From NCBI GenBank assembly GCA_031292915.1, contig JAUMSH010000019.1:1-22054 (forward strand): a stretch of DNA of 22,054 nucleotides. Direction: 5' to 3'. This DNA is from Collinsella sp. GTDB lineage: Bacteria; Actinomycetota; Coriobacteriia; Coriobacteriales; Coriobacteriaceae. The notes under the pieces were generated by a model that was not told where the DNA came from, ran no database searches, and saw only the letters and a program-made list of their open reading frames with translations. The translations under genes and the position numbers were made by a program. Below are positions 16,027-22,054 of the stretch, piece after piece. Every line of letters begins with the position of its first letter. Positions within the stretch are counted from its first letter, which is position 1.

Positions 16027-16058
16027 TGCCCCGCGGGCAGGAGACTGCTCGCGGGGCA
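16027..16058 (-). terminator. Terminator of SDR/MFS/Gfo-Idh operon
   Basis: TGCCCCGCGGGCAG (16027-16040) and CTGCTCGCGGGGCA (16045-16058) form a 14-position stem with one wobble or mismatch and a 4-nt loop. On the minus strand it is followed by TTTTGC, which suits the leftward operon ending at 16130. The 70 bp between the stop codon and this stem contain only a small CCGAA/TTCGG hairpin. Confidence 0.8.
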
Positions 16059-16129
16059 AAGAAGAGGGGCTTGTTGGTGGCGGACCGAAGGGTTCGGCAT
16101 GGGGTTTTGCCGCGGTCGCTCTTAAGGCA

Positions 16130-17170
16130 TTACAGCTCGACGAGCTGGCCGGTCTCGGCGGCTTCCTTGATGGCGTTGAGAAGCGTGAGCGTCTTGACGT
16201 TATCGGCGGGGGTCACGACGGGCTCGACCTCGCGGCGGACAACCTTCACAAAGTGCTTGAGCTGCATCTTGTGCGGCAGTGCCGGGTCGACGGCCGGAAT
16301 CTCCATTTGCAGCGGCTTGTGCCAGTTGGAGGCGCCGTCGTAGGAGAACTGGTGCAGGCGGGGCAGCGACAGGGCGCCCTTGGTGCCACCGATAAAGTAG
16401 GCGTCGGCGTCGAAGGGGCGGTACTGCGGATCCTCGCGAGCGGTTGCCTCCCAGTTCCAGGGGCTGGCGGTGGCGTCGGAGATGGTCATGCTTGCGAGCG
16501 CGCCATCGGCAAAACGGACGTTGACCACGGCGGAGTCCTCGGTCTCAAAACCGCGGGCGGCGCTGGACTGCATACCCTGGACGGCAACGGGCTCGCCCAG
16601 CAGATAGCGGAGCAGGTCGACGTCGTGCACCAGGTTGACCAGGATCGGGCCGGCACCCTTCTTGCGGCGCCACTCGACATCGAAATACTCGTCATTCTTA
16701 TAAATCATGTAGTGGAAGCTCGATACGGTGAGCTTGCCCAGCTCGCCGGACTCAATGATCTCCTTGGCCTTGTTGACGAAGGGGTTGTGGCGACGGTGCT
16801 GACCTACGAGCACGGGCACGCCGGCGGTCTCGGCCTCGGCGGCGAAGGCCTGGGCGTCCTCAAGATCGTTGGAGATCGGCTTTTCGACCAGCGGCACGAT
16901 GTTGCGCTTCACAGCCTCGCGGGCAACGCCCAGGTGCAGGTCGTTGGGCGTGGCGATGATGACGGCCTCGGGCTTGATCTCGTCCATCATCTGGGCGGGA
17001 TCGGTATAAAACGGTACGCCGGCGGCCTCTGCCGTGGCGCGGGCGCCCTCAAAGGCGTCGGCGATGGCAACGAGTTCGGCCTCGGGCTCCTCGGTGACAA
17101 AGCGGATGTGGTTGCGGCCCATGGCGCCGGCGCCGATAACGGCAATGCGGACGGGGTTGAGCTCAGACAT
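16130..17170 (-). CDS. Gfo/Idh/MocA family NAD(P)-dependent oxidoreductase
   Basis: This cytoplasmic dehydrogenase has 346 residues. The N-terminal Rossmann fold opens with VIGAGAMGRNH (about 11-21). EKP at 96-98 carries the family's conserved lysine, and VNLVHDVDLLRYLLG (about 178-192) supplies His182, matching the usual catalytic or substrate-binding segment. The C-terminal alpha/beta domain follows. Members oxidise sugars, inositols and related cyclic polyols; the substrate here is unknown. ATG 17170 has AAGGAG 6 bp upstream. It is the last gene of a leftward set with an MFS transporter and an SDR enzyme, which suggests one step in a shared catabolic route. Confidence 0.92.
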   Translation of the reverse strand: MSELNPVRIAVIGAGAMGRNHIRFVTEEPEAELVAIADAFEGARATAEAAGVPFYTDPAQMMDEIKPEAVIIATPNDLHLGVAREAVKRNIVPLVEKPISNDLEDAQAFAAEAETAGVPVLVGQHRRHNPFVNKAKEIIESGELGKLTVSSFHYMIYKNDEYFDVEWRRKKGAGPILVNLVHDVDLLRYLLGEPVAVQGMQSSAARGFETEDSAVVNVRFADGALASMTISDATASPWNWEATAREDPQYRPFDADAYFIGGTKGALSLPRLHQFSYDGASNWHKPLQMEIPAVDPALPHKMQLKHFVKVVRREVEPVVTPADNVKTLTLLNAIKEAAETGQLVEL

Positions 17171-17200
17171 TTCGACTCCTTAATAATGGTGACCGGTGAA

Positions 17201-17231
17201 ATGCGACAAAGGGACTGTCCCTTTGTCGCAT
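17201..17231. terminator. Hairpin repeat (ACAAAGG family), perfect copy
   Basis: ATGCGACAAAGGGA and TCCCTTTGTCGCAT form a perfect 14-bp stem around a 3-nt loop, between the MFS stop and the Gfo/Idh start. No T-tract follows on either strand, so it is a weak terminator at best and may instead tune expression or stabilise the 3' end of upstream mRNA. Its right arm is identical to that of 3831-3861. Confidence 0.7.
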
Positions 17232-17239
17232 CGGTAAAA

Positions 17240-18496
17240 CTAGGCGGACTTCTTCTTGCTGTCGGAGACCATCATGTAGACGGTGAGCACGACGGCGATG
17301 GCGGCGATCACAATGGCGCCGTAGAAGGACTGCTGGTAGGCGGCGCTGCCGGCCTCGGCGTGATACAGCACGGCGGTGATGGGCTGGCTGATCCAGGTAG
17401 AAGCGGCATAACCCAAAAACATGATGCCGTAGTTGACACCGATGTTGCTGGTACCAAAGGCGCCACCGGTGAGCGGCGGGTAGATGACGAGCAGAGCGCC
17501 AAAGCTAAAGCCGAGCAGGGCGAGCGCCACAAAGAACATGCCCTGCGTAAAGCTCATCGACATGATGACGAGTGCGACGATGGTGACGACAAGGCTGATG
17601 AGCAGTGACTTATAGGCGCCGAGCTTGTCGATGATCTGGCCAAAGGACAGACGGCCAACCAGGTTGGCGCAGGTGTTGACGGAGACGACCACGCCGCCGA
17701 GGGCGACGGCCGCGGCGCTCGTGGGGTCGGCGAAGAGCTGGACGGCGGCGATGGAGGCAACCTTGCCCACGAGCAGGGTGCCCGCGGTGGCGGCAAAGGC
17801 GAAGGTGACGATAAGGACCCAGAAGCGCGGGGTCTTGACCATCTCGCCCGGGGTGAGGTCGCCGAAGGTACCAGCGTGCGCGCCGCCCTTGGGGGCCTCG
17901 AAGCCCTCGGGCAGCCAACCGGCCTCGGGGGCCTTCAGGAACAGGGCGGAGGCGGCGATCGTCACAAAGAAGATGACGCCGAGCGCCTTGAGGGCGCCAA
18001 AGATGCCCAGGCTCGGGATGAGCAGCGAGGCGAGCACCGGGGACAGTACGGCGGGACCGGCGGTCGAAGCGGCCAGGGTGATGCCGGAGGCAAGGCCCTT
18101 CTTGTCGATGAACCACTTTTGGCCGGTGGTGAGCGCCGGGTTATAGCCCAGTCCGTTGCCGATGGCGGCGACGAGCGAGAACCACAGGTAGAACTGCCAC
18201 GGCTCGGTGACGGTGCCGGACATGAACCAGCCCACGCCGTAGCACACGGCGGCGGCGATCACGACGTTGCGCGGGCCGATCTTATCAGAGATGCGGCCGG
18301 CGAAGATGCCCGTTACGGCCATGATGGTCTGGAAGACGGGGAAAGCCCAGGTAAGGGCGCTCGACCACTCGGGGTAGACGGCGAGCAGGTTCTTGCTCAC
18401 GACGGAATACAGCGCGATGGAGCTGATGAAGAACATGGTGACGCACGCGGCGGAAAGCACGACGGCGCGACCCTTGTTGGAGTTGGTGGAAGCCAT
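17240..18496 (-). CDS. MFS transporter, OFA (oxalate/formate antiporter-like) family
   Basis: This membrane transporter has 418 residues in twelve predicted hydrophobic segments, arranged as two halves of six with a central loop near 205-225 (EAPKGGAHAGTFGDLTPGEM). GRISDKIGPRNV (about 66-77) is the MFS loop 2-3 motif, and GLGYNPALTTGQKWFIDKK (about 114-132) resembles the OFA group, whose members exchange or import small organic acids. The tail is Lys-rich. An AGAAAGAG site precedes ATG 18496. The 66-bp gap from the SDR gene contains a GGGAGG/CCTCCC hairpin (18520-18550). Being between two dehydrogenase genes, it probably imports their substrate; this is inference. Confidence 0.88.
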   Translation of the reverse strand: MASTNSNKGRAVVLSAACVTMFFISSIALYSVVSKNLLAVYPEWSSALTWAFPVFQTIMAVTGIFAGRISDKIGPRNVVIAAAVCYGVGWFMSGTVTEPWQFYLWFSLVAAIGNGLGYNPALTTGQKWFIDKKGLASGITLAASTAGPAVLSPVLASLLIPSLGIFGALKALGVIFFVTIAASALFLKAPEAGWLPEGFEAPKGGAHAGTFGDLTPGEMVKTPRFWVLIVTFAFAATAGTLLVGKVASIAAVQLFADPTSAAAVALGGVVVSVNTCANLVGRLSFGQIIDKLGAYKSLLISLVVTIVALVIMSMSFTQGMFFVALALLGFSFGALLVIYPPLTGGAFGTSNIGVNYGIMFLGYAASTWISQPITAVLYHAEAGSAAYQQSFYGAIVIAAIAVVLTVYMMVSDSKKKSA

Positions 18497-18562
18497 TGGA
18501 CTCTTTCTAATCGATACGGGGGAGGAGCGGGCGTGTCCGCGGGGCCTCCCTGTCAGGTTGGT

Positions 18563-19444
18563 TTACTGGTCGGTCGGCTTGGTGACGCCGGACTCATCGG
18601 ACCAGAGCTCGACACCCTTGTTCTTAAGGTAGTTGTCGGCATAGGCGCGACGGCCGCCGGGCTTGGCGGTGAGGTCGCCCATCATGTTGGAGAAGCCGCC
18701 GTCGACCTTGATGGCGTCGCCGGTGGTAAAGTCCGAGCGCTTGGACGCCAGGAACATGACGGCGTTGGCGATATCGCTGACCTCGCCGATGCGACGCGTG
18801 GCGATCAGACGGCTGCGGCTCTTCTCGACCTCGGGGTCGGCGTAGAAATTGGCCGACATGGGGGTCTTAACGAAGCAGGGCTCGACGCAGTTGGAGCGCA
18901 CGCCGTAGGGGCCCCACTCGGCAGCGAGCATCTTGGACATCATGTTGACGCCGGCCTTGGTGGAGCTGTACACGCCCGAGAACGTCTCGGGGGAGTGGCT
19001 GGCGACGGTCGAGATGTGCACCAGGCGGCCCTGGCCGGCCTTGATCATCTCGCGACCAAAGCGCTGCGAGGTGATGAAGTAGCCGGTGAGGTTGACGTTG
19101 AGCACCTGCTCCCAGTCGCTCAGCGGCAGGTCTTCCATGGCGGCGAAGCGCAGGATACCGGCGGTGTTGACGAGGACGTCGACGCGACCGAAGTCGGCGA
19201 TGGTGGCGTCGACGGCGGCCTGAACCTCGGCCTCGTCGGTGGCGTTCATCTTGTAACCCTCGGCGTGGATGTCAAACTCGGCAGCGAGGTCGGCGGCAGC
19301 AGCCTTGACCTTCTCCTCGTCCAGGTCGAGCAGGACGACGTTGGCGCCGTTGCGGGCGAACTCGCGGCAAATCTCGACGCCCATACCGCCGAGTGCGCCG
19401 GTCACGGCGCAGACATCGCCCTCGAGCTTAAGCCAGTTGCTCAT
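18563..19444 (-). CDS. Short-chain dehydrogenase/reductase (SDR)
   Basis: This cytoplasmic NAD(P)-dependent oxidoreductase has 293 residues. The cofactor motif TGALGGMG is at 15-22, NTAG at 93-96, and the catalytic set is Ser145, Tyr159 and Lys163 (YSSTK). An Asp at the end of the second strand (LLDLD, near 40) favours NAD over NADP. After the usual core, which ends near KVDGGFSNMMGD, there is an extra C-terminal segment of about 40 residues rich in Lys, Asp and Tyr. ATG 19444 has AAGGGAAG upstream. It is the first gene of the leftward operon and divergent from a LysR gene. It probably oxidises an alcohol group of a polyol or sugar acid; the substrate is unknown. Confidence 0.92.
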   Translation of the reverse strand: MSNWLKLEGDVCAVTGALGGMGVEICREFARNGANVVLLDLDEEKVKAAAADLAAEFDIHAEGYKMNATDEAEVQAAVDATIADFGRVDVLVNTAGILRFAAMEDLPLSDWEQVLNVNLTGYFITSQRFGREMIKAGQGRLVHISTVASHSPETFSGVYSSTKAGVNMMSKMLAAEWGPYGVRSNCVEPCFVKTPMSANFYADPEVEKSRSRLIATRRIGEVSDIANAVMFLASKRSDFTTGDAIKVDGGFSNMMGDLTAKPGGRRAYADNYLKNKGVELWSDESGVTKPTDQ

Positions 19445-19677
19445 AGAAACTTCCCTTCTTGTACCTCCCGGTGGGCCGTTCCCATTAATCGACCCACGTG
19501 GTTTTCGCAGGTTATCGTATGCTTTGCATTTGCGCAGGTGAATTGCATATTTGTTAGAATGGCGTTAACCGTAAGTTTACACTGTGCAATGCAGTTTATG
19601 CTTAACCGAGCGCGTGACCTGCGAAAACAACCCCCTGTGGCGCCATGTGGCCACGGGCGCGAAAATGGGAGATTGAC
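19445..19677. promoter_or_regulatory. Divergent control region, SDR operon / LysR gene
   Basis: This 233-bp spacer is more AT-rich than its neighbours and has several symmetric sites. TTTTCGCAGGT (19502-19512) is repeated exactly inverted at 19617-19627. The half-site CGCAGGT occurs again at 19533-19539. ATGCTTTGCAT (19519-19529) and GTTAAC (19564-19569) are palindromes; the latter lies at the centre of the long pair. This fits binding by the divergent LysR protein, with possible looping. No consensus promoter could be placed with confidence. Confidence 0.55.
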
Positions 19678-20556
19678 GTGTACGATCGACGACTTGAGGC
19701 CATATCGGCCGCCGCGGAGCTGGGAAGCTTCTCGCGTGCGGCGGCAAAATTGCGCGTGTCGACTCCGGCGCTCGTCAAGCAGGTGTCGGGTTTCGAGGCC
19801 GAGTTTGGCATCACGCTGTTCGAACGTTCGCACTCGGGCGTCAAGGTGACACCGGCGGGTGCTCTGCTGGTGGACGACGCGCGCTCGATCATGCGGCAGT
19901 CCGAGGACGCGCTGCGCCGTGCCCGACGCGCCGCGGGCGATGGCGGTGCCGTGCGTCTGGGTGTGTCGATGATGTGCCCAGGGCGCCAAACGCTGTCGAT
20001 GTGGTCGGGCGTACACGAGCTGGAACCGTCGCTGCGATTTGAGATCGTGCCGGTAAGCGACCTCTATGACGAGCGCGAGACCGTCATGCGCAGCCTCGGT
20101 CGTGAGGTCGATGTGGTGCAGTCGAGTTTTTCGACCCCGCGCTGGGGTGACGCCTGCCAAAAGCTCCGCATTGTCAACGTGCCGTTTTATATCGACCTGC
20201 CGCGCACGAGCCCGCTGGCGCGCAAGAATCGCATTACGGTCGCCGACTTGGAGGGTATGCGTCTGCGCGTGCTCCGCCACGGCAACGACGCTATGGACAG
20301 CCTGCGTATCGATCTGTTGGCCGACGGCGGCGTAGACGTGATCGACGTGGACAGCTTTGACTTTGCGCTCTTTAACGAGGCAGAGGAAAAGGGCGACGCG
20401 GTGCTCACCTGCGGCGCATGGTCGGGGGTGCACCCGGCCTTTGTGGGCGTGCCGTTCCTGTGCGGGCGAGAGGTGCCGGTCTTTTTGCACTATCCGCTCG
20501 AGCCCACCCTCCAAGTACAAAAATTCGTCAACGCCATGGCCCAACTCCTCAAGTAG
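19678..20556 (+). CDS. LysR-family transcriptional regulator
   Basis: This DNA-binding protein has 292 residues. The N-terminal winged helix-turn-helix covers about 4-62, with GSFSRAAAKLRVSTPALVKQ (16-35) and LFERSHSGVKVTPAG as in the family. A periplasmic-binding-protein-like effector domain covers about 88-290. I chose GTG 19678 because GGGAG lies 6 bp upstream; the in-frame ATG at 19645 has no such site and would add 11 residues. It is divergent from the SDR/MFS/Gfo-Idh operon and very likely controls it, probably in response to that pathway's substrate. The effector domain is quite diverged from the well-known members, so the ligand cannot be guessed. The diguanylate cyclase gene converges from the right, 43 bp away, with no clear terminator in the gap. 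Confidence 0.92.
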   Translation: MYDRRLEAISAAAELGSFSRAAAKLRVSTPALVKQVSGFEAEFGITLFERSHSGVKVTPAGALLVDDARSIMRQSEDALRRARRAAGDGGAVRLGVSMMCPGRQTLSMWSGVHELEPSLRFEIVPVSDLYDERETVMRSLGREVDVVQSSFSTPRWGDACQKLRIVNVPFYIDLPRTSPLARKNRITVADLEGMRLRVLRHGNDAMDSLRIDLLADGGVDVIDVDSFDFALFNEAEEKGDAVLTCGAWSGVHPAFVGVPFLCGREVPVFLHYPLEPTLQVQKFVNAMAQLLK

Positions 20557-20599
20557 CCAAAAGAGCCCCGTCCCAAATTAGCTACCCTTTGCTACGGGT

Positions 20600-21691
20600 T
20601 TAGCGGTCCTCGCGTTGCGGCCCGGCCGCCTCGGCTGTCTTTACGCGGTTCTTATCGACGTACATGTTCTTGTCGGCCTGGGAAAAGAGTTCGCGCATGG
20701 TAGGCGGCTCGTCAAAATCGCTGGAAAGCGCATAGCCCACCGCGTAGCTGATGGGCATATCGGGGTGGACTTCGGAATACTCGTTCACGTTCGCGCGAAT
20801 CCGAGCGAGACAAGATTCCACAGCGGCTCGGTCGGCATCCCGCAGTACCGCGATAAACTCATCGCCGCCGTCGCGACCCACAAAGCACGTCTCGGACGCC
20901 ACACTTCCCAGTTGCTGGGCAAAAGAGCGGATGTATCCGTCGCCCTTCTCGTGGCCGAAGTTGTTATTGACCATATGCAGATTGTTAAGGTCGAAGACGC
21001 ACACCGCAACGGGCGCCTCCGCGGAGACAGGCTGTTCCTGTCCCAAGATCTCCTCGCACTTGTTCTTATTGGGCAGTCCCGTGGCTTCGTCGAGATAGAC
21101 TTTGCTCTGCAGTTCGCGATTGAGCGCGGCAGTTCGCACCGCGCGAACAAGTTCGACCGCAAAGGTCGCCACCAAGCCCATGATGTCGATGATCACCAAG
21201 CCCTCGAGATAGTTGAGCGTCGATGCCTTCTCCTGAGAGTAGTCCTCTGCGAGTCGCGTAGCATCGTCGCAAATGCCAAAGAACTCCTCGCTCATGGCGA
21301 TGATATCAGTGTTCTCGTAACCGACCTCGCGCACGCGGGCCTCCTCGGCGCGAAGCTCATCAAAATAGTTTGCAAGCTCGGTCATCTTTGCCTGGTACTC
21401 ATCGTCATCGAGACGGACGAGATTGAGGTCGTCACTTCCGTAACGCAAACCGTTGATGTATGAATCCACGGCTTTAAGCAGGTCATCTTGAGGCTGGCCT
21501 GCGTCCTCGAGCTTAACGATTCGCTGCGTGGTACCGCGCACCAGACCGGCGTAGTTGACCACGCGCGCCGTGCCCTGGATATCGGAGACGAGCAGCATAA
21601 CATTAATGAAGAAGAAGATGAGAACTGCCGTGAGCACCATCATGAGCAGGCGCATCGCCCGACTGGCTTTCTTGGCGACAGAAGTATTCAC
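20600..21691 (-). CDS. Membrane diguanylate cyclase with extracytoplasmic sensor
   Basis: This inner-membrane enzyme has 363 residues and is expected to make c-di-GMP from two GTP. A membrane segment (about 14-35) is followed by an outside helical sensor (about 36-160) that opens ARVVNYAGLVRGTTQRIVK, resembling the start of PilJ/type IV pili-type sensor domains. A second membrane segment (about 163-182) leads to the GGDEF domain: DEATGLPNK, DLNNLHMVNN, and an intact GGDEF at 275-279. The inhibitory RxxD site is absent, since SETC occupies that position. I prefer GTG 21691, with GGGGGAG 7 bp upstream, over ATG 21748, which has no ribosome site. It appears to stand alone. Confidence 0.88.
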   Translation of the reverse strand: MNTSVAKKASRAMRLLMMVLTAVLIFFFINVMLLVSDIQGTARVVNYAGLVRGTTQRIVKLEDAGQPQDDLLKAVDSYINGLRYGSDDLNLVRLDDDEYQAKMTELANYFDELRAEEARVREVGYENTDIIAMSEEFFGICDDATRLAEDYSQEKASTLNYLEGLVIIDIMGLVATFAVELVRAVRTAALNRELQSKVYLDEATGLPNKNKCEEILGQEQPVSAEAPVAVCVFDLNNLHMVNNNFGHEKGDGYIRSFAQQLGSVASETCFVGRDGGDEFIAVLRDADRAAVESCLARIRANVNEYSEVHPDMPISYAVGYALSSDFDEPPTMRELFSQADKNMYVDKNRVKTAEAAGPQREDR

Positions 21692-21922
21692 AAGTTCACT
21701 CCCCCAAATGACAAAAGAGCAGGTAGCACGCAGTGTGCTGAAATTCATGGGTGGTTAACTCTACCATATGGGCCAGCAGCCTCAAACTGCAGCAGACGCT
21801 CGTCCAAATTGGCGTGACGCTTGCCTTGTTGTTCTTGACCTGGCCGCGCTATCGGACATGCTTCTGGTCTTGGATCACCATGGGAAAGCTCATCCCGTTT
21901 TGTGCGTCTAGAGTGGGATGCG
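21692..21922. other. Spacer between diguanylate cyclase and IS
   Basis: This 231-bp stretch must contain the promoter of the leftward cyclase gene. An open frame on the minus strand (21745-21951) has no ribosome site and an unconvincing composition, and it crosses the IS boundary. I see no RNA gene or strong hairpin in it. Confidence 0.4.
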
Positions 21923-21948
21923 GGGGACCTCGGACAAAATCTCGGACC
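21923..21948 (+). repeat. Left terminal inverted repeat of IS
   Basis: The stretch begins GGGGACCTCGGAC and ends CGGACC, matching the reverse complement of 106-131 at 20 of 26 positions. It lies 25 bp before the transposase start. Its end overlaps the near-perfect palindrome GGACCCAA/TTGGGTCC (21944-21960), which sits just upstream of the ribosome site GGAGGG. Confidence 0.7.
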
Positions 21949-21973
21949 CAATTTGGGTCCAGGAGGGAGTCCG

Positions 21974-22054
21974 ATGTATACGCAAGAGGAGCGCGAGGGG
22001 ATTCTCTGGGAGTTCCACCGGAGCGGCCTGTCCGCCCCCGCCGCCTGCAGGAGC
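21974..22054 (+). mobile_element. IS transposase N-terminal fragment (HTH, orfA-like)
   Basis: ATG 21974 has GGAGGG 6 bp upstream and opens a frame that runs off the window after 27 codons, beginning MYTQEEREGILWEFHRSGLS and continuing APAACRS. A start of this kind (acidic helix, then SGLS.AA.CR) resembles the N-terminal helix-turn-helix of IS3-type orfA or related transposases. Only the terminal repeats link it to the fragment at 2-94, so it is probably, not certainly, the same IS family. Confidence 0.65.

Noticed and set aside
17876..19849. Plus-strand open frame of 657 codons across the MFS and SDR genes
   Set aside because: It runs through two well-supported minus-strand genes and the control region, and its product is Gly/His-rich without motifs.
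21745..21951. Minus-strand open frame of 68 codons beside the IS
   Set aside because: It has no ribosome site, crosses the IS boundary, and has an Arg/Pro-rich composition typical of non-coding GC-rich sequence.
1..22054. Composite transposon carrying the whole segment
   Set aside because: The two IS fragments are incomplete, and the content between them is housekeeping and ordinary accessory genes; a contig edge at repeats explains the layout more simply.
1..22054. CRISPR array, tRNA, rRNA, or known defence system
   Set aside because: I saw no regularly spaced direct repeats, no cloverleaf-like intergenic sequence, and no gene with defence-type domains.

Overview
The window looks like a chromosomal segment from a GC-rich Gram-positive gut actinobacterium, most probably Coriobacteriia and Collinsella-like. 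I infer this from base composition, strong AAGGAG-type ribosome sites, frequent GTG starts, and recognisable families (LtaS-like synthase, Kup, KdpD/KdpE-like pair, RlmKL, Tex). No rRNA, tRNA or CRISPR array is visible. The genus is from memory of similar sequences and was not tested.

Layout. Positions 1-131 are the 3' end and right terminal repeat of an IS3-like insertion sequence; 21923-22054 are the left terminal repeat and first 27 codons of a related element in the same orientation. The window is thus bounded by two partial IS copies, as expected of a contig that breaks at repeats. Between them lie: an LtaS-like polyglycerolphosphate synthase (-); a nitroreductase (+); a probable potassium block (+) of kup, a small membrane protein, a KdpD-like kinase without the usual N-terminal domain, and a KdpE-like regulator; rlmKL (-); a HAD phosphatase and a transaldolase-family enzyme (+); tex (-); a three-gene catabolic operon (-) of SDR dehydrogenase, OFA-type MFS transporter and Gfo/Idh/MocA oxidoreductase, divergent from a LysR regulator (+); and a membrane diguanylate cyclase (-).

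How the genes fit together. The kinase and regulator genes lie 4 bp apart and follow kup, with no kdpFABC in view, so the pair may serve Kup or an unlinked target. The SDR/MFS/Gfo-Idh operon with its divergent LysR gene has the form of an uptake-and-oxidation module for a polyol, sugar acid or similar small molecule; the substrate cannot be read from the sequence.

The most unusual material is intergenic. There are several long, concentric inverted repeats: a 130-nt element with perfect 30-bp arms (287-416), a 66-nt hairpin (8753-8818), a 72-nt hairpin (13222-13293), a 205-nt element enclosing a terminator-like stem (13353-13557), and a 164-nt palindrome (15800-15963). A separate hairpin family built on an ACAAAGG...CCTTTGT core occurs three times (3831, 6317, 17201). 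Within genes, the RlmL half of RlmKL appears to have lost its catalytic motifs, and a stray copy of the transaldolase C-terminal coding end sits 156 bp downstream of the gene.
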